Shown: piece after piece, positions 19,851 through 29,662 of the stretch
Numbering within the stretch: position 1 is the first letter of the stretch
Layout of the letters: each line of letters starts with the position of its first letter
Source of the DNA: Prochlorococcus sp. AG-347-K15
GTDB taxonomy: Bacteria > Cyanobacteriota > Cyanobacteriia > PCC-6307 > Cyanobiaceae
Direction of reading: 5' to 3'
NCBI GenBank assembly: GCA_003281415.1
Contig: QCCC01000002.1
Location: 62,001 to 126,000 of the forward strand
Length of the DNA: 64,000 nucleotides
The notes under the pieces: generated by a model
Databases searched by the model: none
What the model was told of the DNA's origin: nothing
What the model saw: the letters and a program-made list of their open reading frames with translations, nothing else
Program-made: the position numbers and the translations under genes

Positions 19851-20960
19851 TTAGCCCTGTGTCGCTGGTGATTTAAAAGATTTGTTTGACTCAGGATTAT
19901 TTATTAGTTTTCCAAAGACCATCCTTCCAGTAGGAGTTTGTAATGCGCCTGTGATGACAATATCTAATCTGCTCCCCACAAAATTCTTTGCCTCATCAAT
20001 AACAACCATTGTGCCGTCATCTAAATATCCAATACCTTGCATTTTTTCTTTGCCTTCTCTCACGATTTTTATATTAAGAGATTCTCCAGGTTGTACTTCT
20101 GGTCTTAAAGCAATAACCAAATCACTCAAATTCATAACTTTTAATTCTTTAACTTCAGCAATCTGAGAAAGATTATAATCAGCAGTAATTAAAGTTCCTG
20201 TCATATCCTCAGTAATCTTCAAGAGTTTTTCATCTACTCCATTACCTTCATACTTTGTTGGGTTTATTACAAGTCTTCTCCCATATAAATCTCTTAATTC
20301 TTTTAATAACTTGAGACCTCTTCTACCTTTAGACCTTTTTTCATTACTGCTTGAGTCAGCTAAAGTTTGTAATTCGTCAATTACACTTTGAGCAACAATT
20401 AATTGTCCTTCCAATAAGCCACAACTTAATAGACCATTGATTCTCCCATCAATAATTACACTGGTATCAAGAATTTTTGGACTTGCAGCAGGGAGTATCC
20501 CTTCATTGACTAGATATGCATCAGTATTGTTTGGGTTGAATAATCTCAATAATGTCCTTCCATGGGTATCTGCCAACTTATAACCAAGCACACCAAAGAA
20601 AATATTGCTTAATATGGCTGCTAAGGGTTTTGCGAAAAAAACCTCTCTAGGAAAGGGAATTAATAGTATTGGAGCAAGTAGGAGATTCGCAACAAGTAAT
20701 CCTAAAATTAATCCAACTGACCTACTTATTAGTAAGTCTGTAGGCATTGTTCTTATTTGATCAAGAAACGTCTTTCTAAGTTGAAGGAATACAAAACCAG
20801 CTGCTAATCCAACAAAAAAACCTATTATTGCTAAAACAATTCTAAAGCCTTCTACATTAGATACCTGTTTAAGTATGTCTACTGGCAATAAATCAACACC
20901 AAGCCATCCTGAAGCAGCCCCAGACAATACAAATAAAATTAAAACTAAGATATCTGTCAT
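19851..20960 (-). CDS. Membrane-anchored PIN/TRAM-domain protein (YacL-like)
   Basis: The N-terminal ~125 residues hold about four membrane spans. A PIN-type domain follows (KILDTSVIIDGRINGLL with the acidic metal-site Asp residues, then GTLITADYNLSQIA). A TRAM-like beta domain closes it (REGKEKMQGIGYLDDGTMVVID). The family is widespread in Gram-positives and cyanobacteria; nuclease activity is expected from the PIN fold, but targets are unknown. 369 aa. ATG at 20960, divergent from hemW with 96 bases between. Confidence 0.88.
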   Translation of the reverse strand: MTDILVLILFVLSGAASGWLGVDLLPVDILKQVSNVEGFRIVLAIIGFFVGLAAGFVFLQLRKTFLDQIRTMPTDLLISRSVGLILGLLVANLLLAPILLIPFPREVFFAKPLAAILSNIFFGVLGYKLADTHGRTLLRLFNPNNTDAYLVNEGILPAASPKILDTSVIIDGRINGLLSCGLLEGQLIVAQSVIDELQTLADSSSNEKRSKGRRGLKLLKELRDLYGRRLVINPTKYEGNGVDEKLLKITEDMTGTLITADYNLSQIAEVKELKVMNLSDLVIALRPEVQPGESLNIKIVREGKEKMQGIGYLDDGTMVVIDEAKNFVGSRLDIVITGALQTPTGRMVFGKLINNPESNKSFKSPATQG

Positions 20961-21056
20961 ATCTATAATCTACTAGGATTTATTAATTGAGTAAATAAGG
21001 ATTTGATTTTTTTCGATCCTTGATTCTTTTTTGAAGATTAAAAATGAATTGAGATT

Positions 21057-22280
21057 ATGAATAAGTTTCCAAGAAGTGCTTATGTGCACATACCTTTTTG
21101 CCACCGAAGGTGCTTTTATTGTGATTTTGCAGTTATTCCATTGGGAAACAAAGTTGAAACTTTAGAAGGTTATGGAAGCAAAACTGTTAAAGAGTATTTG
21201 CACTATTTGTATAGAGAAATATTATCGATTAAGCATAAATCACCTCTATCGACAATTTATATAGGAGGTGGTACACCATCAATTTTAGATCCTGCCCAAA
21301 TCAAAGAATTAGTTGATCTTTTTAAAGAAAATTATGGAATTGACTATGGTGCTGAAATCACTATGGAGGTTGATCCAGCAAGTTTTACTCAAGATGATCT
21401 TTTCGGATTCATAAATGCTGGGATAAATAGATTTAGTCTTGGAGTACAAAGTTTTAATAATCAGATACTTCAAACGTCCGGAAGGCGTCATTTGAAAGAG
21501 GATGCAGAGAAATCTTGTTTATGGTTGAAGAGAGAATATGATTCCGGGTTGATAAAAAGCTGGAGTTTAGACTTAATTCAAAACTTGCCACTAAGTGGAT
21601 TTAAAGAATGGCAAGATGACTTGAAAACAGCGATTACATTTTCACCACCTCATCTATCTATTTACGATTTAAATATTGAAAATGACACTGTTTTTAAAAA
21701 ATTAATTAATTTAGGCAAACTAAAACTTCCAAGTGATGAAGAAGCTTTTAGGAATACTGAATTAACCCATTTAATTTTAAAAAACTCAGGGTATTCAAGA
21801 TATGAAATCTCAAACTACTGCCTTCCGCGGCATCAGTCGAGACATAATAGAGTTTATTGGAGTGGTTTAGGCTGGTGGAGTTTTGGTCAAGGTTCCACTA
21901 GTTCACCCTGGGGAGAAAAGTTTACTCGACCAAGAGTTAGTAAGGAATATAAAGAATGGGTAACTAGACAAGACGAATTTAATTTGGATGCATCCCTAAC
22001 TAACAAGGAGTATGTCTATAAAGAACTTGATGAGAAAATAATGTTGGGATTAAGACTCAAAGAGGGTGTAGATATCAAAGAAGTGTTTAAAGAACAAAAC
22101 TGGCAAAACAAACAATTTGAAAGCAACTTTAGTTCATTACTTAAAGAATGGGAAAGATTTCTTGAAAGTGGATTATTAGTAAGAAAGGGGAATAGATTCT
22201 TTTTAAGTGAGCCTAATGGCATGGAACTTAGTAATCAAGTTCTTGTTTCTATGTTTAAGTGGTGGGATGAGATTAACTAA
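21057..22280 (+). CDS. hemW: HemW-type radical SAM protein (heme chaperone family)
   Basis: The radical SAM cluster motif CX3CX2C is in PFCHRRCFYCDF near the N-terminus, followed by YIGGGTPS. Further on, HNRVYW is the HNxxYW motif that marks HemW, a heme-binding protein, rather than the coproporphyrinogen oxidase HemN with which it is often confused. 407 aa. It overlaps the convergent panB by 8 bases. Cytosolic; heme-trafficking role is taken from studied bacterial HemW. Confidence 0.92.
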   Translation: MNKFPRSAYVHIPFCHRRCFYCDFAVIPLGNKVETLEGYGSKTVKEYLHYLYREILSIKHKSPLSTIYIGGGTPSILDPAQIKELVDLFKENYGIDYGAEITMEVDPASFTQDDLFGFINAGINRFSLGVQSFNNQILQTSGRRHLKEDAEKSCLWLKREYDSGLIKSWSLDLIQNLPLSGFKEWQDDLKTAITFSPPHLSIYDLNIENDTVFKKLINLGKLKLPSDEEAFRNTELTHLILKNSGYSRYEISNYCLPRHQSRHNRVYWSGLGWWSFGQGSTSSPWGEKFTRPRVSKEYKEWVTRQDEFNLDASLTNKEYVYKELDEKIMLGLRLKEGVDIKEVFKEQNWQNKQFESNFSSLLKEWERFLESGLLVRKGNRFFLSEPNGMELSNQVLVSMFKWWDEIN

Positions 22281-23046
22281 GTCTTTCAGAGTCTACCCAT
22301 TCTTTTAATTTATCTTTAAATAATTTCTTTCCTTGGATAATTGGTTTGCAAAATGGGGGTTGATCATCATTAAGGCCTAATAAATCTGCAGTAACTCTTA
22401 CTTGCCCATCGCAATAATTACCTGCGCCGATGCCTATTGTGGGAATTGTTAAAGAATTTTTTATTTCCTTAGCAAGCAAATCAGGAATATGTTCAAGGAC
22501 TATTGAAAAACATCCTAATTCTTCAAGAATTGAAGCCTCTTTCTTAATTTTTTCTTGGCTTGCTAAGCTTTCTCCTTGTTTTCTTAATCCAATATTTAGA
22601 TAGCTTTGTGGTGTAAGACCTATATGACCCATAACAGGGATTCCCATTCTTATTAATCTAGAAATAACTTTTTGTATTTCTGGTTCAGCTCCCTCCACTT
22701 TTACAGCTTTTGCATAAGTGCTCTGAATGATTTTCCCTGCATACTCAACTGCCTTATCCTCACCACATTGGTAAGTCAGAAAAGGCATATCTGAAACGAC
22801 TAGAGGTTGTTCCTCAATTTTTTTCTTAAATCCTCTTGAAACAGCATTAGTATGATAAATTATGTTTTCTAAAGTTATTGGCAATGTCGATTTGTATCCT
22901 AAGCAGACCATTGCTAATGAATCTCCTACTAGTACGAGATCAACATTTGCTTGTTCTGCAATAGATCCTGATATGGAGTCCCAAGCAGTTAGTGCAATGA
23001 TTTTGCGAGATTTTTTTTTATAGTTAACTATGTCTGAAGGTAACAT
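22273..23046 (-). CDS. panB: 3-methyl-2-oxobutanoate hydroxymethyltransferase PanB
   Basis: First committed step of pantothenate (coenzyme A) synthesis: adds a hydroxymethyl group to ketoisovalerate from methylene-THF. Motifs typical of PanB are ALTAWDSISG near the start, LVGDSLAMV, GHIGLTPQS, and IPTIGIGAGNYCDGQ. 257 aa is normal. The SRP RNA gene begins about 48 bases beyond its start on the opposite strand. Convergent with hemW, overlapping 8 bases. Confidence 0.95.
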   Translation of the reverse strand: MLPSDIVNYKKKSRKIIALTAWDSISGSIAEQANVDLVLVGDSLAMVCLGYKSTLPITLENIIYHTNAVSRGFKKKIEEQPLVVSDMPFLTYQCGEDKAVEYAGKIIQSTYAKAVKVEGAEPEIQKVISRLIRMGIPVMGHIGLTPQSYLNIGLRKQGESLASQEKIKKEASILEELGCFSIVLEHIPDLLAKEIKNSLTIPTIGIGAGNYCDGQVRVTADLLGLNDDQPPFCKPIIQGKKLFKDKLKEWVDSERLS

Positions 23047-23093
23047 AATAAATTTATGTATCTTTTTTAATCAAGAATTGCTAGTATGATTCT

Positions 23094-23187
23094 GACTCGG
23101 CCTTTCGCGGTTTTAACGCCTAAACCTGGTCAGGACCGGAAGGTAGCAGCCACAAGGGATGCTTGAGGCAGGCGAGATAACCGAGTC
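23094..23187 (+). ncRNA. ffs: Signal recognition particle RNA (small 4.5S type)
   Basis: The conserved SRP RNA hairpin is present on the plus strand: GGTCAGGACCGGAAGGTAGC, then AGCC and GATGCTTGAGGCAGGC, containing the GGAAG tetraloop region and the symmetric internal loop that bind Ffh. The ends GACTCGG (23094-23100) and CCGAGTC (23181-23187) pair, defining a ~94-base molecule of the short bacterial type without an Alu domain. Its protein partner Ffh is encoded ~27 kb away in this window. Confidence 0.95.
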
Positions 23188-23202
23188 ACTCTATTTTACC
23201 TT

Positions 23203-24318
23203 TTAACCTATATCTTTTTTATTTTGCCTTAATCTCAAAAACTCAGGAATACTGGCTCCTGGTTCTTTATTGTCAGAATAATTATATAAGGGTTGATTAG
23301 ATAATCTGTTTTTTATTCTTTGCTGGTTTAATGGTTGGGTTGTTTCAAATCCTGTAGCAATTACAGTAACTTGTATCTCTCCTTCCATTGCCTCGTCGAC
23401 CACTGCACCGACGATAATATTCGCTTCTTGATCAACAACATCATAAATAATTTCAGATGCAGAGGTCATGTCTTCTAAAGTCATGTCTTTGCCGCCAGTA
23501 ATATTTATAACGCAGCCTTTAGCTCCATCAATTCTTGCTGCTTCCAATAAAGGACTATTCATTGCTGCCTGTGCTGCCTCTATAGCTCTCGATCTTCCTG
23601 AACCTATGCCTATCCCGAGAAGTGCAGTGCCAGCCTCAGTCATAACTGATCTAACGTCTGCAAAATCAACATTAACTAATCCAGGGCAAGTAATTATGTC
23701 ACTAATGCCTTTGACTCCCATCCTTAAAACATCATCAGCATTCCTAAATGCTTCTTGAAGAGGAGCTCCTGCTATAACCTCTTTTAATCGATCATTTGGA
23801 ATAACTATAAGAGTATCAACGTTTTCAGCTAGTCTTGCGATCCCCTCCTCTGCTTGACGCATTCTTCTTTTCCCTTCAAAAGAAAATGGTTTGGTTACTA
23901 TACCTACTGTTAGAGCTCCACTTTGTTTGGCTACTTCTGCAACAACGGGAGCAGCGCCTGTACCAGTTCCTCCACCCATTCCAGCGGCTATAAAAACTAA
24001 ATCAGATCCCTCTAAAGCTTGTTGAAGCTCTTCTTTGGATTCTTCGGCTGCTTTTTGCCCAATACTTGGATTCCCACCTGCACCTAAACCTCTAGTGAGG
24101 TTTTGTCCAAGTTGAACTCTACTTTCTGCAGAAGATTGTAGTAGGGCTTGTGCATCGGTATTGAGGACTCTAAATGAAACACCTTCTAAATCACTATTTA
24201 TCATTCTATTGACTGCATTACTGCCACCACCACCTACACCAATAACTTCTATTTTGGCGTTTTGGCTTGGAAGGATTTCTCTTGATTGATCAAAGTTTGG
24301 ATTGTTACCGAAGCTCAT
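23203..24318 (-). CDS. ftsZ: Cell division protein FtsZ
   Basis: Tubulin-like GTPase that forms the Z ring. The tubulin signature appears as [14 protein letters not shown], with the N-terminal [13 protein letters not shown] and the T7 synergy loop region [11 protein letters not shown]. 371 aa; the C-terminal tail is short ([15 protein letters not shown]) and includes the IPEFLR conserved peptide used to bind partners. ATG at 24318. A 179-base gap separates it from ftsQ upstream on the same strand. Confidence 0.97.
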   Translation of the reverse strand: MSFGNNPNFDQSREILPSQNAKIEVIGVGGGGSNAVNRMINSDLEGVSFRVLNTDAQALLQSSAESRVQLGQNLTRGLGAGGNPSIGQKAAEESKEELQQALEGSDLVFIAAGMGGGTGTGAAPVVAEVAKQSGALTVGIVTKPFSFEGKRRMRQAEEGIARLAENVDTLIVIPNDRLKEVIAGAPLQEAFRNADDVLRMGVKGISDIITCPGLVNVDFADVRSVMTEAGTALLGIGIGSGRSRAIEAAQAAMNSPLLEAARIDGAKGCVINITGGKDMTLEDMTSASEIIYDVVDQEANIIVGAVVDEAMEGEIQVTVIATGFETTQPLNQQRIKNRLSNQPLYNYSDNKEPGASIPEFLRLRQNKKDIG

Positions 24319-24497
24319 CTCTTAATAGGAATCTTTTACTAGTATTGGGTGCATTATGAACTTACTGCGCTCATATGTAGGAATTTGTTGAGGAAAATCC
24401 TAAAAATATTTATTTATTAAATATTTTGTTTTGAATGCAAAACCCATATCAACACTACAATAATTAAAAAAAATTACTCAAAATCCTTTTTCAAATA

Positions 24498-25223
24498 TTA
24501 GGGTTTGAACACTTTTATTTTTGGTTTATCTGGATTTGTAAGATCAATATTATCTATTTTTTTTGAAAAGCTATTTTTCTTCAATTCATTTTTAAGATAA
24601 TTGATTTTTTGAAATTGATTGTTGATTAAATTTGGCTTAAATCCTAAAAATATTGTTTTTAAATCTTTTTCCTCAACAGTTAGAAACCCATCGGATGAAA
24701 AAGTTATTTTAACTATCTCTAATTCATAATTATCTATAGCAATAAAAATTTCAGATAATATTTTTTCAAATTTTTCTTTCCACCCAAAAACCTTTATGGT
24801 TAATTTATTCAAATTTTTTTCATCTACATTTTGTTTATTTATAAAAATTCCATCTTTATCAATGAAGCCTAATATTTTTTTGTCGTTTAATATTCTCTCA
24901 CCGTAAGCTATTGGAGTTCTTGAATTAATATGAACTTTTAAACCAAAAGGAAATAGTTCTCTGCTTACCGAAACATTCTTGAGAGATAAATTTTGTTTTA
25001 ACTCTTTTTCAAGCAAATTAGTTTCAACAAAAATTAATCGGATAGGAAAATTTAAAGATGAATTTTTTATCACATCATTCTGCGAAAATAATTCACTACC
25101 AGAAATCCTAATGTCCTGAGGATCAACTTTTTTGAGTGTTTTTATGCTTAATAAGCTTGTTAAAAATAAAAATGAAATTAGAAAAAAAAAGCTTCTATTT
25201 TTGATTCCTTTTTTGTTTTTCAC
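24498..25223 (-). CDS. ftsQ: FtsQ/DivIB-type cell division protein
   Basis: Bitopic divisome protein: a short basic cytoplasmic tail (KNKKGIKNR), one membrane span (FFFLISFLFLTSLLSI), then a POTRA-like domain beginning DPQDIRISGSELFSQNDVI and a beta domain. The match is by architecture and the POTRA opening; cyanobacterial FtsQ is highly diverged. The GTG start at 25223 overlaps the stop of the upstream 136-aa membrane protein (GTGA), so they are coupled. Order ddl-unknown-ftsQ-ftsZ is a remnant of the division/cell-wall cluster. Confidence 0.85.
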   Translation of the reverse strand: MKNKKGIKNRSFFFLISFLFLTSLLSIKTLKKVDPQDIRISGSELFSQNDVIKNSSLNFPIRLIFVETNLLEKELKQNLSLKNVSVSRELFPFGLKVHINSRTPIAYGERILNDKKILGFIDKDGIFINKQNVDEKNLNKLTIKVFGWKEKFEKILSEIFIAIDNYELEIVKITFSSDGFLTVEEKDLKTIFLGFKPNLINNQFQKINYLKNELKKNSFSKKIDNIDLTNPDKPKIKVFKP

Positions 25224-25630
25224 AAATCACATCGAGCTTTTTCCATCAGTTGGTCCATCCATTTTCTCGCTTGCTCTGCATCTGAAAATGGTACATCCAT
25301 CTCTTTCCCATCCCCTACTAATCTCAACCTACACTTACCTTGAGATTCACTTGTTAGAGGAGCTTCACCTGAAGTTAGTGCCATTAATTCAACTAATTCT
25401 AGTTTCTTGATCGTAAAACAATCTTTTTCTTCAAATTTACCAGCTTCAAATGCGCTCCACTTTAACTCCCCATTTTTTAAAGAAGCTGCACCTGAACTAT
25501 CTAACTTGCACAGTTCAGAATCACGAGCCCAACTTCTAAAAAGGTTTTGCCTTCTTCTTTCTAACCATCCAAGTGCAGTTAATAAAATGAAGATTAAAAG
25601 TAATGGTAACCAAAGTAGTCCATGCAACAT
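25220..25630 (-). CDS. Unknown membrane-anchored protein between ddl and ftsQ
   Basis: 136 aa, not recognised as a named family. One N-terminal span (LLWLPLLLIFILLTALGWL), an RRR stop-transfer cluster, then a soluble ~110-residue domain with four Cys and a C-terminal helix (SDAEQARKWMDQLMEKARCDL region). Its stop overlaps the ftsQ GTG by 4 bases and it begins 10 bases after ddl, so all three are one transcript. The position suggests a cell-envelope or division role, but that is inference. Confidence 0.75.
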   Translation of the reverse strand: MLHGLLWLPLLLIFILLTALGWLERRRQNLFRSWARDSELCKLDSSGAASLKNGELKWSAFEAGKFEEKDCFTIKKLELVELMALTSGEAPLTSESQGKCRLRLVGDGKEMDVPFSDAEQARKWMDQLMEKARCDL

Positions 25631-25640
25631 TTGATTTAAA

Positions 25641-26708
25641 TTACAAATCTAAAGATATATCTACCAGTTTAGCCACAAGTTGTTCAATTTTTAAACCTGA
25701 AGCTTCCCAAAGCATTGGAAACATACTGTTTTTTGTGAAACCAGGAATTGTATTTATTTCATTTAGTAAAATTTTATTTGAAGATTTTTCTAAAAAGAAA
25801 TCTACTCTTGCAAAACCGAAAATATTTAGTGCTTTACAACTTTTAATAGCAATTTCTTTAATTTCTTTTGTGATTTTAGAATCTATTTCAGCTGGGATAA
25901 TTATTTTATTATTTGAGTTATATTTTGAATCGTAATCATACCAATCACTTTCGTAATTTACCTCGCCTATCTCAGAGGTTAAGAGTTTTGAATTCCCAAT
26001 TATTCCGCATTCAATCTCCCTTACCTCTAAACCTTCCTCTATTAAGATTCTTGGATCTATTTCCTGAGCCTTTTCTAATGCTAGTAATATTTCTGATTCA
26101 TTTTTAACTTTGGAGATGCCAAGGGATGATCCAGAGTTCGATGGTTTAACAAAAACAGGAAATTTTAATTTTTTTAAAATTTCATTAATTATTTTATTTT
26201 TAACTTGCTTATCGTTGAGATCTTCATTTTGAAAAACTAGATAATTAACTTGAGGAAGATTAAGATTTGAGAAAATTGTTTTCATCAATATTTTATCCAT
26301 TCCAAGTGCAGATCCAATAATTCCGCACCCGACTAAAGGTTTCTTTGTAAATCTAATTAAGCCATGAATTGATCCGTCTTCACCATTAAATCCATGTAAA
26401 AGAGGAAACCAAACATCAATATTTTGAAATTCAATTCCGTCAAGGAAGTTAATTTTTTCTTTATTAAAAATTTCTTGTTTTTTTGTTTTATAGTTTTCAA
26501 TTTCACCAATTAGGATTTTTTCTGAAATATCACTATCAAGCCAATCTCCATATTTGTTTATGTAAAAGGCTTTAACTGTAAATTGTTCTTTGTTTATTTG
26601 TGCATTAAATGCTTGAAAAACTGTTTTTGCAGAAGATATCGATACTTCATGTTCATTGGAATGACCCCCAAATATTAACCCAATACATTTTTTCTTTCCC
26701 CCGATCAT
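25641..26708 (-). CDS. ddl: D-alanine--D-alanine ligase
   Basis: ATP-grasp enzyme making the D-Ala-D-Ala dipeptide for peptidoglycan. The N-terminal FGGHSNEHEVSISSA, PLLHGFNGEDGSIHGL, the ATP-binding PVFVKPSNSGSSLGISKV and the metal site LLNEINTIPGFTKNSMFP are all typical. 355 aa is normal. ATG at 26708, 11 bases after miaB's stop on the same strand. Cytosolic. Confidence 0.96.
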   Translation of the reverse strand: MIGGKKKCIGLIFGGHSNEHEVSISSAKTVFQAFNAQINKEQFTVKAFYINKYGDWLDSDISEKILIGEIENYKTKKQEIFNKEKINFLDGIEFQNIDVWFPLLHGFNGEDGSIHGLIRFTKKPLVGCGIIGSALGMDKILMKTIFSNLNLPQVNYLVFQNEDLNDKQVKNKIINEILKKLKFPVFVKPSNSGSSLGISKVKNESEILLALEKAQEIDPRILIEEGLEVREIECGIIGNSKLLTSEIGEVNYESDWYDYDSKYNSNNKIIIPAEIDSKITKEIKEIAIKSCKALNIFGFARVDFFLEKSSNKILLNEINTIPGFTKNSMFPMLWEASGLKIEQLVAKLVDISLDL

Positions 26709-26719
26709 TTAAAAAAAAA

Positions 26720-28114
26720 TTATAAAGAAAGTTCTCCTGTCAAAGAAAAAGGTCTTGCTTCATTTATTTTGACATTTATCTCATCTCCCAACGAAAAATT
26801 AAAGTTAATATTTTTGGGAATCTCTACGAAAGTTAATCTATTTGTTCTAGTTCTACCCATAATTTGAGAGGAATTTTTTGGATTTAAACCCTCAATTAAA
26901 ACGCTTTCGATATTATTGATATATCTTTGATTTCTACTCCTAGCAGTTTTCTCGACCAAATCATTAATTTCCTGTAATCTAGCTTTTTTTACCTCTTCCG
27001 AAAGTTGATTCGTCCAAACTGCAGCAGGCGTATTTGGTCTTGGAGAGTACGCTGCTGTATTCACCTGATCAAAGCCAATTTCTGATATTAGCTTTAATGT
27101 ATCTTGATATTGTTTTTCGGTTTCTCCTGGGAAAGCAACTATTGCGTCAGCTGTGATTGATGCATCTGGCATTAATGACCTTATGTTCTCAATAATATTT
27201 TTATACTTTTTAATAGAATATCCTCTGGACATTTGCTTTAAAATTTCATCATTTCCACTTTGGAAGGGGATATGGAAATGTTCACAGACTTTATCAAGTT
27301 CATAACAAGCTTGAATCAATCTTTTTGAAAAATATCTTGGATGACTAGTAGCAAATCTTATTCTGCGAATTCCTTTAACATCATGAATATAATACAAAAG
27401 ATCAGTTAGGGTATTCTCTTTTCTACCCTCTTTTGTAGTCCCTGGGAGGTCTCTACCATAAGCATCAATGTTCTGACCCAAAAGAGTAATTTCTTTAAAA
27501 TTATCATCAGCTAATTTTTGGATCTCACTTTTTATCGCATTTGGATATCTTGATTGCTCTTTTCCTCTGACAGAGGGGACTACACAATATGAACATCTTT
27601 CATTACATCCATAAATGATATTAACCCAGCCACAAATGGAGCTTTCTCTTCTGGCACTTGTTATATCTTCAGAAATGAAGGTTTCTTCTGTAGCAGCAAC
27701 TTGATTTCCTAAATCAACTTTCCCCAGAAGATTCTCAAGATTATTTACGTGTTGAGGCCCCATAACCAGATCAAGTTCTGGGACTCTTCTTAGTAAGGAT
27801 TCTCCCTCTTGCTGAGCAAGACAACCTGCAACAACAAGTTTTAAGCTAGGTGTTTTGTGCTTTCTTTTTGCTTGTCTTCCTAGAAAGCTATAAACTTTTT
27901 GCTCTGCGTTATCTCTGATTGTGCATGTATTGTACAAGACCAAATCGGCATTTAATTCATTATCTGCTCTGGTGTATCCCATTTTCTCTAATGTCCCAGC
28001 CATTCTCTCAGAATCAGCCTTGTTCATTTGGCATCCAAATGTGGTTATCCAATAACTGCCATTAGTTGAATTGTTTTGAGTTTTTTTTTCGTCTGATTTT
28101 GTTTTTGTTAGCAC
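26720..28114 (-). CDS. miaB: tRNA-2-methylthio-N6-dimethylallyladenosine synthase MiaB
   Basis: Radical SAM methylthiotransferase acting on i6A37 of tRNAs reading UNN codons. The N-terminal UPF0004 domain carries the three cluster Cys ([26 protein letters not shown]). The radical SAM CX3CX2C is in GCNERCSYC, and a TRAM domain ends the protein. 464 aa. The start is GTG at 28114. It is transcribed just ahead of ddl and downstream of tRNA-His on the same strand. Confidence 0.95.
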   Translation of the reverse strand: MLTKTKSDEKKTQNNSTNGSYWITTFGCQMNKADSERMAGTLEKMGYTRADNELNADLVLYNTCTIRDNAEQKVYSFLGRQAKRKHKTPSLKLVVAGCLAQQEGESLLRRVPELDLVMGPQHVNNLENLLGKVDLGNQVAATEETFISEDITSARRESSICGWVNIIYGCNERCSYCVVPSVRGKEQSRYPNAIKSEIQKLADDNFKEITLLGQNIDAYGRDLPGTTKEGRKENTLTDLLYYIHDVKGIRRIRFATSHPRYFSKRLIQACYELDKVCEHFHIPFQSGNDEILKQMSRGYSIKKYKNIIENIRSLMPDASITADAIVAFPGETEKQYQDTLKLISEIGFDQVNTAAYSPRPNTPAAVWTNQLSEEVKKARLQEINDLVEKTARSRNQRYINNIESVLIEGLNPKNSSQIMGRTRTNRLTFVEIPKNINFNFSLGDEINVKINEARPFSLTGELSL

Positions 28115-28186
28115 TTTGCTAGGAATTTTTTATGATTCTTTAATTCAAAATTACAAGTTAAATAATTTTGCTGCAATATTTTTAAG

Positions 28187-28259
28187 GGCGAGCGAGGGGA
28201 TTCGAACCCCCGAATAGCGGCGCCACAAGCCGCTGCCTTAACCACTTGGCGACGCCCGC
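28187..28259 (-). tRNA. trnH: tRNA-His (anticodon GTG)
   Basis: Cloverleaf on the minus strand. Acceptor GCGGGCG pairs with CGCTCGC (one G-T pair). The anticodon stem GCGGC/GCCGC encloses TTGTGGC with anticodon GTG. The T arm holds GGTTCGAATCC. A G at 28260 can pair with the C discriminator at 28187, giving the extra G(-1) that identifies tRNA-His. CCA is not encoded. Confidence 0.95.
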
Positions 28260-28388
28260 CTCACATTTATAAATTTAACAACTCAAGGGTGATTTTTCAT
28301 AGTTATTTTTATCTTTTAGCGAAATTTGAATTATTTTCTAATTCAGTAAAGTTTTCTTATGATTTAAAATAAAAGAAAATTTAAAAAT

Positions 28389-29624
28389 TTGAGTAATTCC
28401 GGCAAAGCTGAGGTTCTTATTCCCAGAAGCCTTTGTTTAATAGAAGATATAGATAACCTCATAATCGATGTAGAGGATTTATGTTCAGTTTCTATTAGTT
28501 GGGAGGATGGATTTGTTTCTGAGTTAAAGCCTTTAAAAAATAAAATTACAAAACCAAAAAATATTTTATTCCCAAGATTTGTTGAAACGCATTCGCATTT
28601 TGATAAATCTTTTATATGGGCAGACTTTCCTAATTTGGAATCAAATTATGGAGGAGCATTATCAGTAAATCTTGAAGAACATAAAACTAGAACTACAGAT
28701 AAGGTTCTTGAAAGAGTTGAGAAATCATTAAAACTTGCCATACAAAATGGATACCGAGCAATTAGAAGTCATATTGATACATATAAAGGTCAATCTATTG
28801 ATATTTGGATTGAACTTTTTAAATTACAAAAAAAATTTTCATCTGAGTTAACTTTACAATACGTTGCTCTAGCTCCATTGGAATTCTGGGATACAACTGA
28901 TGGAGAAGATTTGGCAAAAATATTTTCCTCTAATGGAGGCATTTTAGGAGGTGTTATTGTACCCCCTTTCAATAAAAAAAATACAAGCAAACTTCTAGCA
29001 AAGATGCTTTTTCTTGCGAGTAAATATAAATTAGAAATTGATTTGCATATAGATGAATCAATTATTGAACCTGGAGCGGGAATAAAAGTTTTATTAGAAA
29101 CAATCGAAAATTTAAAAATTAATAGTATTCCGATCACTTGTAGTCATTTGAGTAGTCTTATTTCTTTAAGTAATAGAGAGATTTTAAATTTAGGAGAAAA
29201 AATGGCTGAGAAAAATATTAAGGTTATTGCCTTACCCCTAACAAATTTTTGGCTGCTCAATCGCAGTAATAAAACTACTTCATTGAAAAGACCAGTTGCG
29301 CCAATAAAGCAATTACAAAAATCACATGTGGATGTATCTCTTGGTAGTGATAATGTTCAAGATCCTTGGTACCCATTTGGCAATTTTGACCCTTTTTATA
29401 TGTTGTCTTGCTCGATACCTATGCTTCAACTAAATCCCTGGGAGAGAATGACTTTATCTTCTATTTTTTTAGCTCCAAGCAGATTATTAAATTTAAAATG
29501 GGATGGTTTAATTAAAAAGGGTTGCCCTGCTGACTTTGTAATTTTAGAAGCACAAAGATGGGCAGATGTTTTTTCTACTAATTTAAAGAGAAAAGTATAT
29601 GTAAAAGGCGATTTATATTGCTAA
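28389..29624 (+). CDS. Amidohydrolase, cytosine deaminase (CodA)-like
   Basis: Metal-dependent hydrolase of the CodA branch. The HxH metal motif is in VETHSHFDKSF (His68, His70). Later come the DLHIDES and CSHLSSL histidines and the C-terminal GSDNVQDPWYPFGN, which closely follows the CodA active-site Asp region. 411 aa. The substrate may be cytosine, a related pyrimidine/triazine or another cyclic amide; sequence alone does not decide. The start is TTG at 28389, as no ATG precedes the first motif. A FAD oxidase follows after 38 bases. Confidence 0.82.
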   Translation: MSNSGKAEVLIPRSLCLIEDIDNLIIDVEDLCSVSISWEDGFVSELKPLKNKITKPKNILFPRFVETHSHFDKSFIWADFPNLESNYGGALSVNLEEHKTRTTDKVLERVEKSLKLAIQNGYRAIRSHIDTYKGQSIDIWIELFKLQKKFSSELTLQYVALAPLEFWDTTDGEDLAKIFSSNGGILGGVIVPPFNKKNTSKLLAKMLFLASKYKLEIDLHIDESIIEPGAGIKVLLETIENLKINSIPITCSHLSSLISLSNREILNLGEKMAEKNIKVIALPLTNFWLLNRSNKTTSLKRPVAPIKQLQKSHVDVSLGSDNVQDPWYPFGNFDPFYMLSCSIPMLQLNPWERMTLSSIFLAPSRLLNLKWDGLIKKGCPADFVILEAQRWADVFSTNLKRKVYVKGDLYC

Positions 29625-29662
29625 TCGACTAATTTATATATAAAACTCAAGAAATTTTATTA

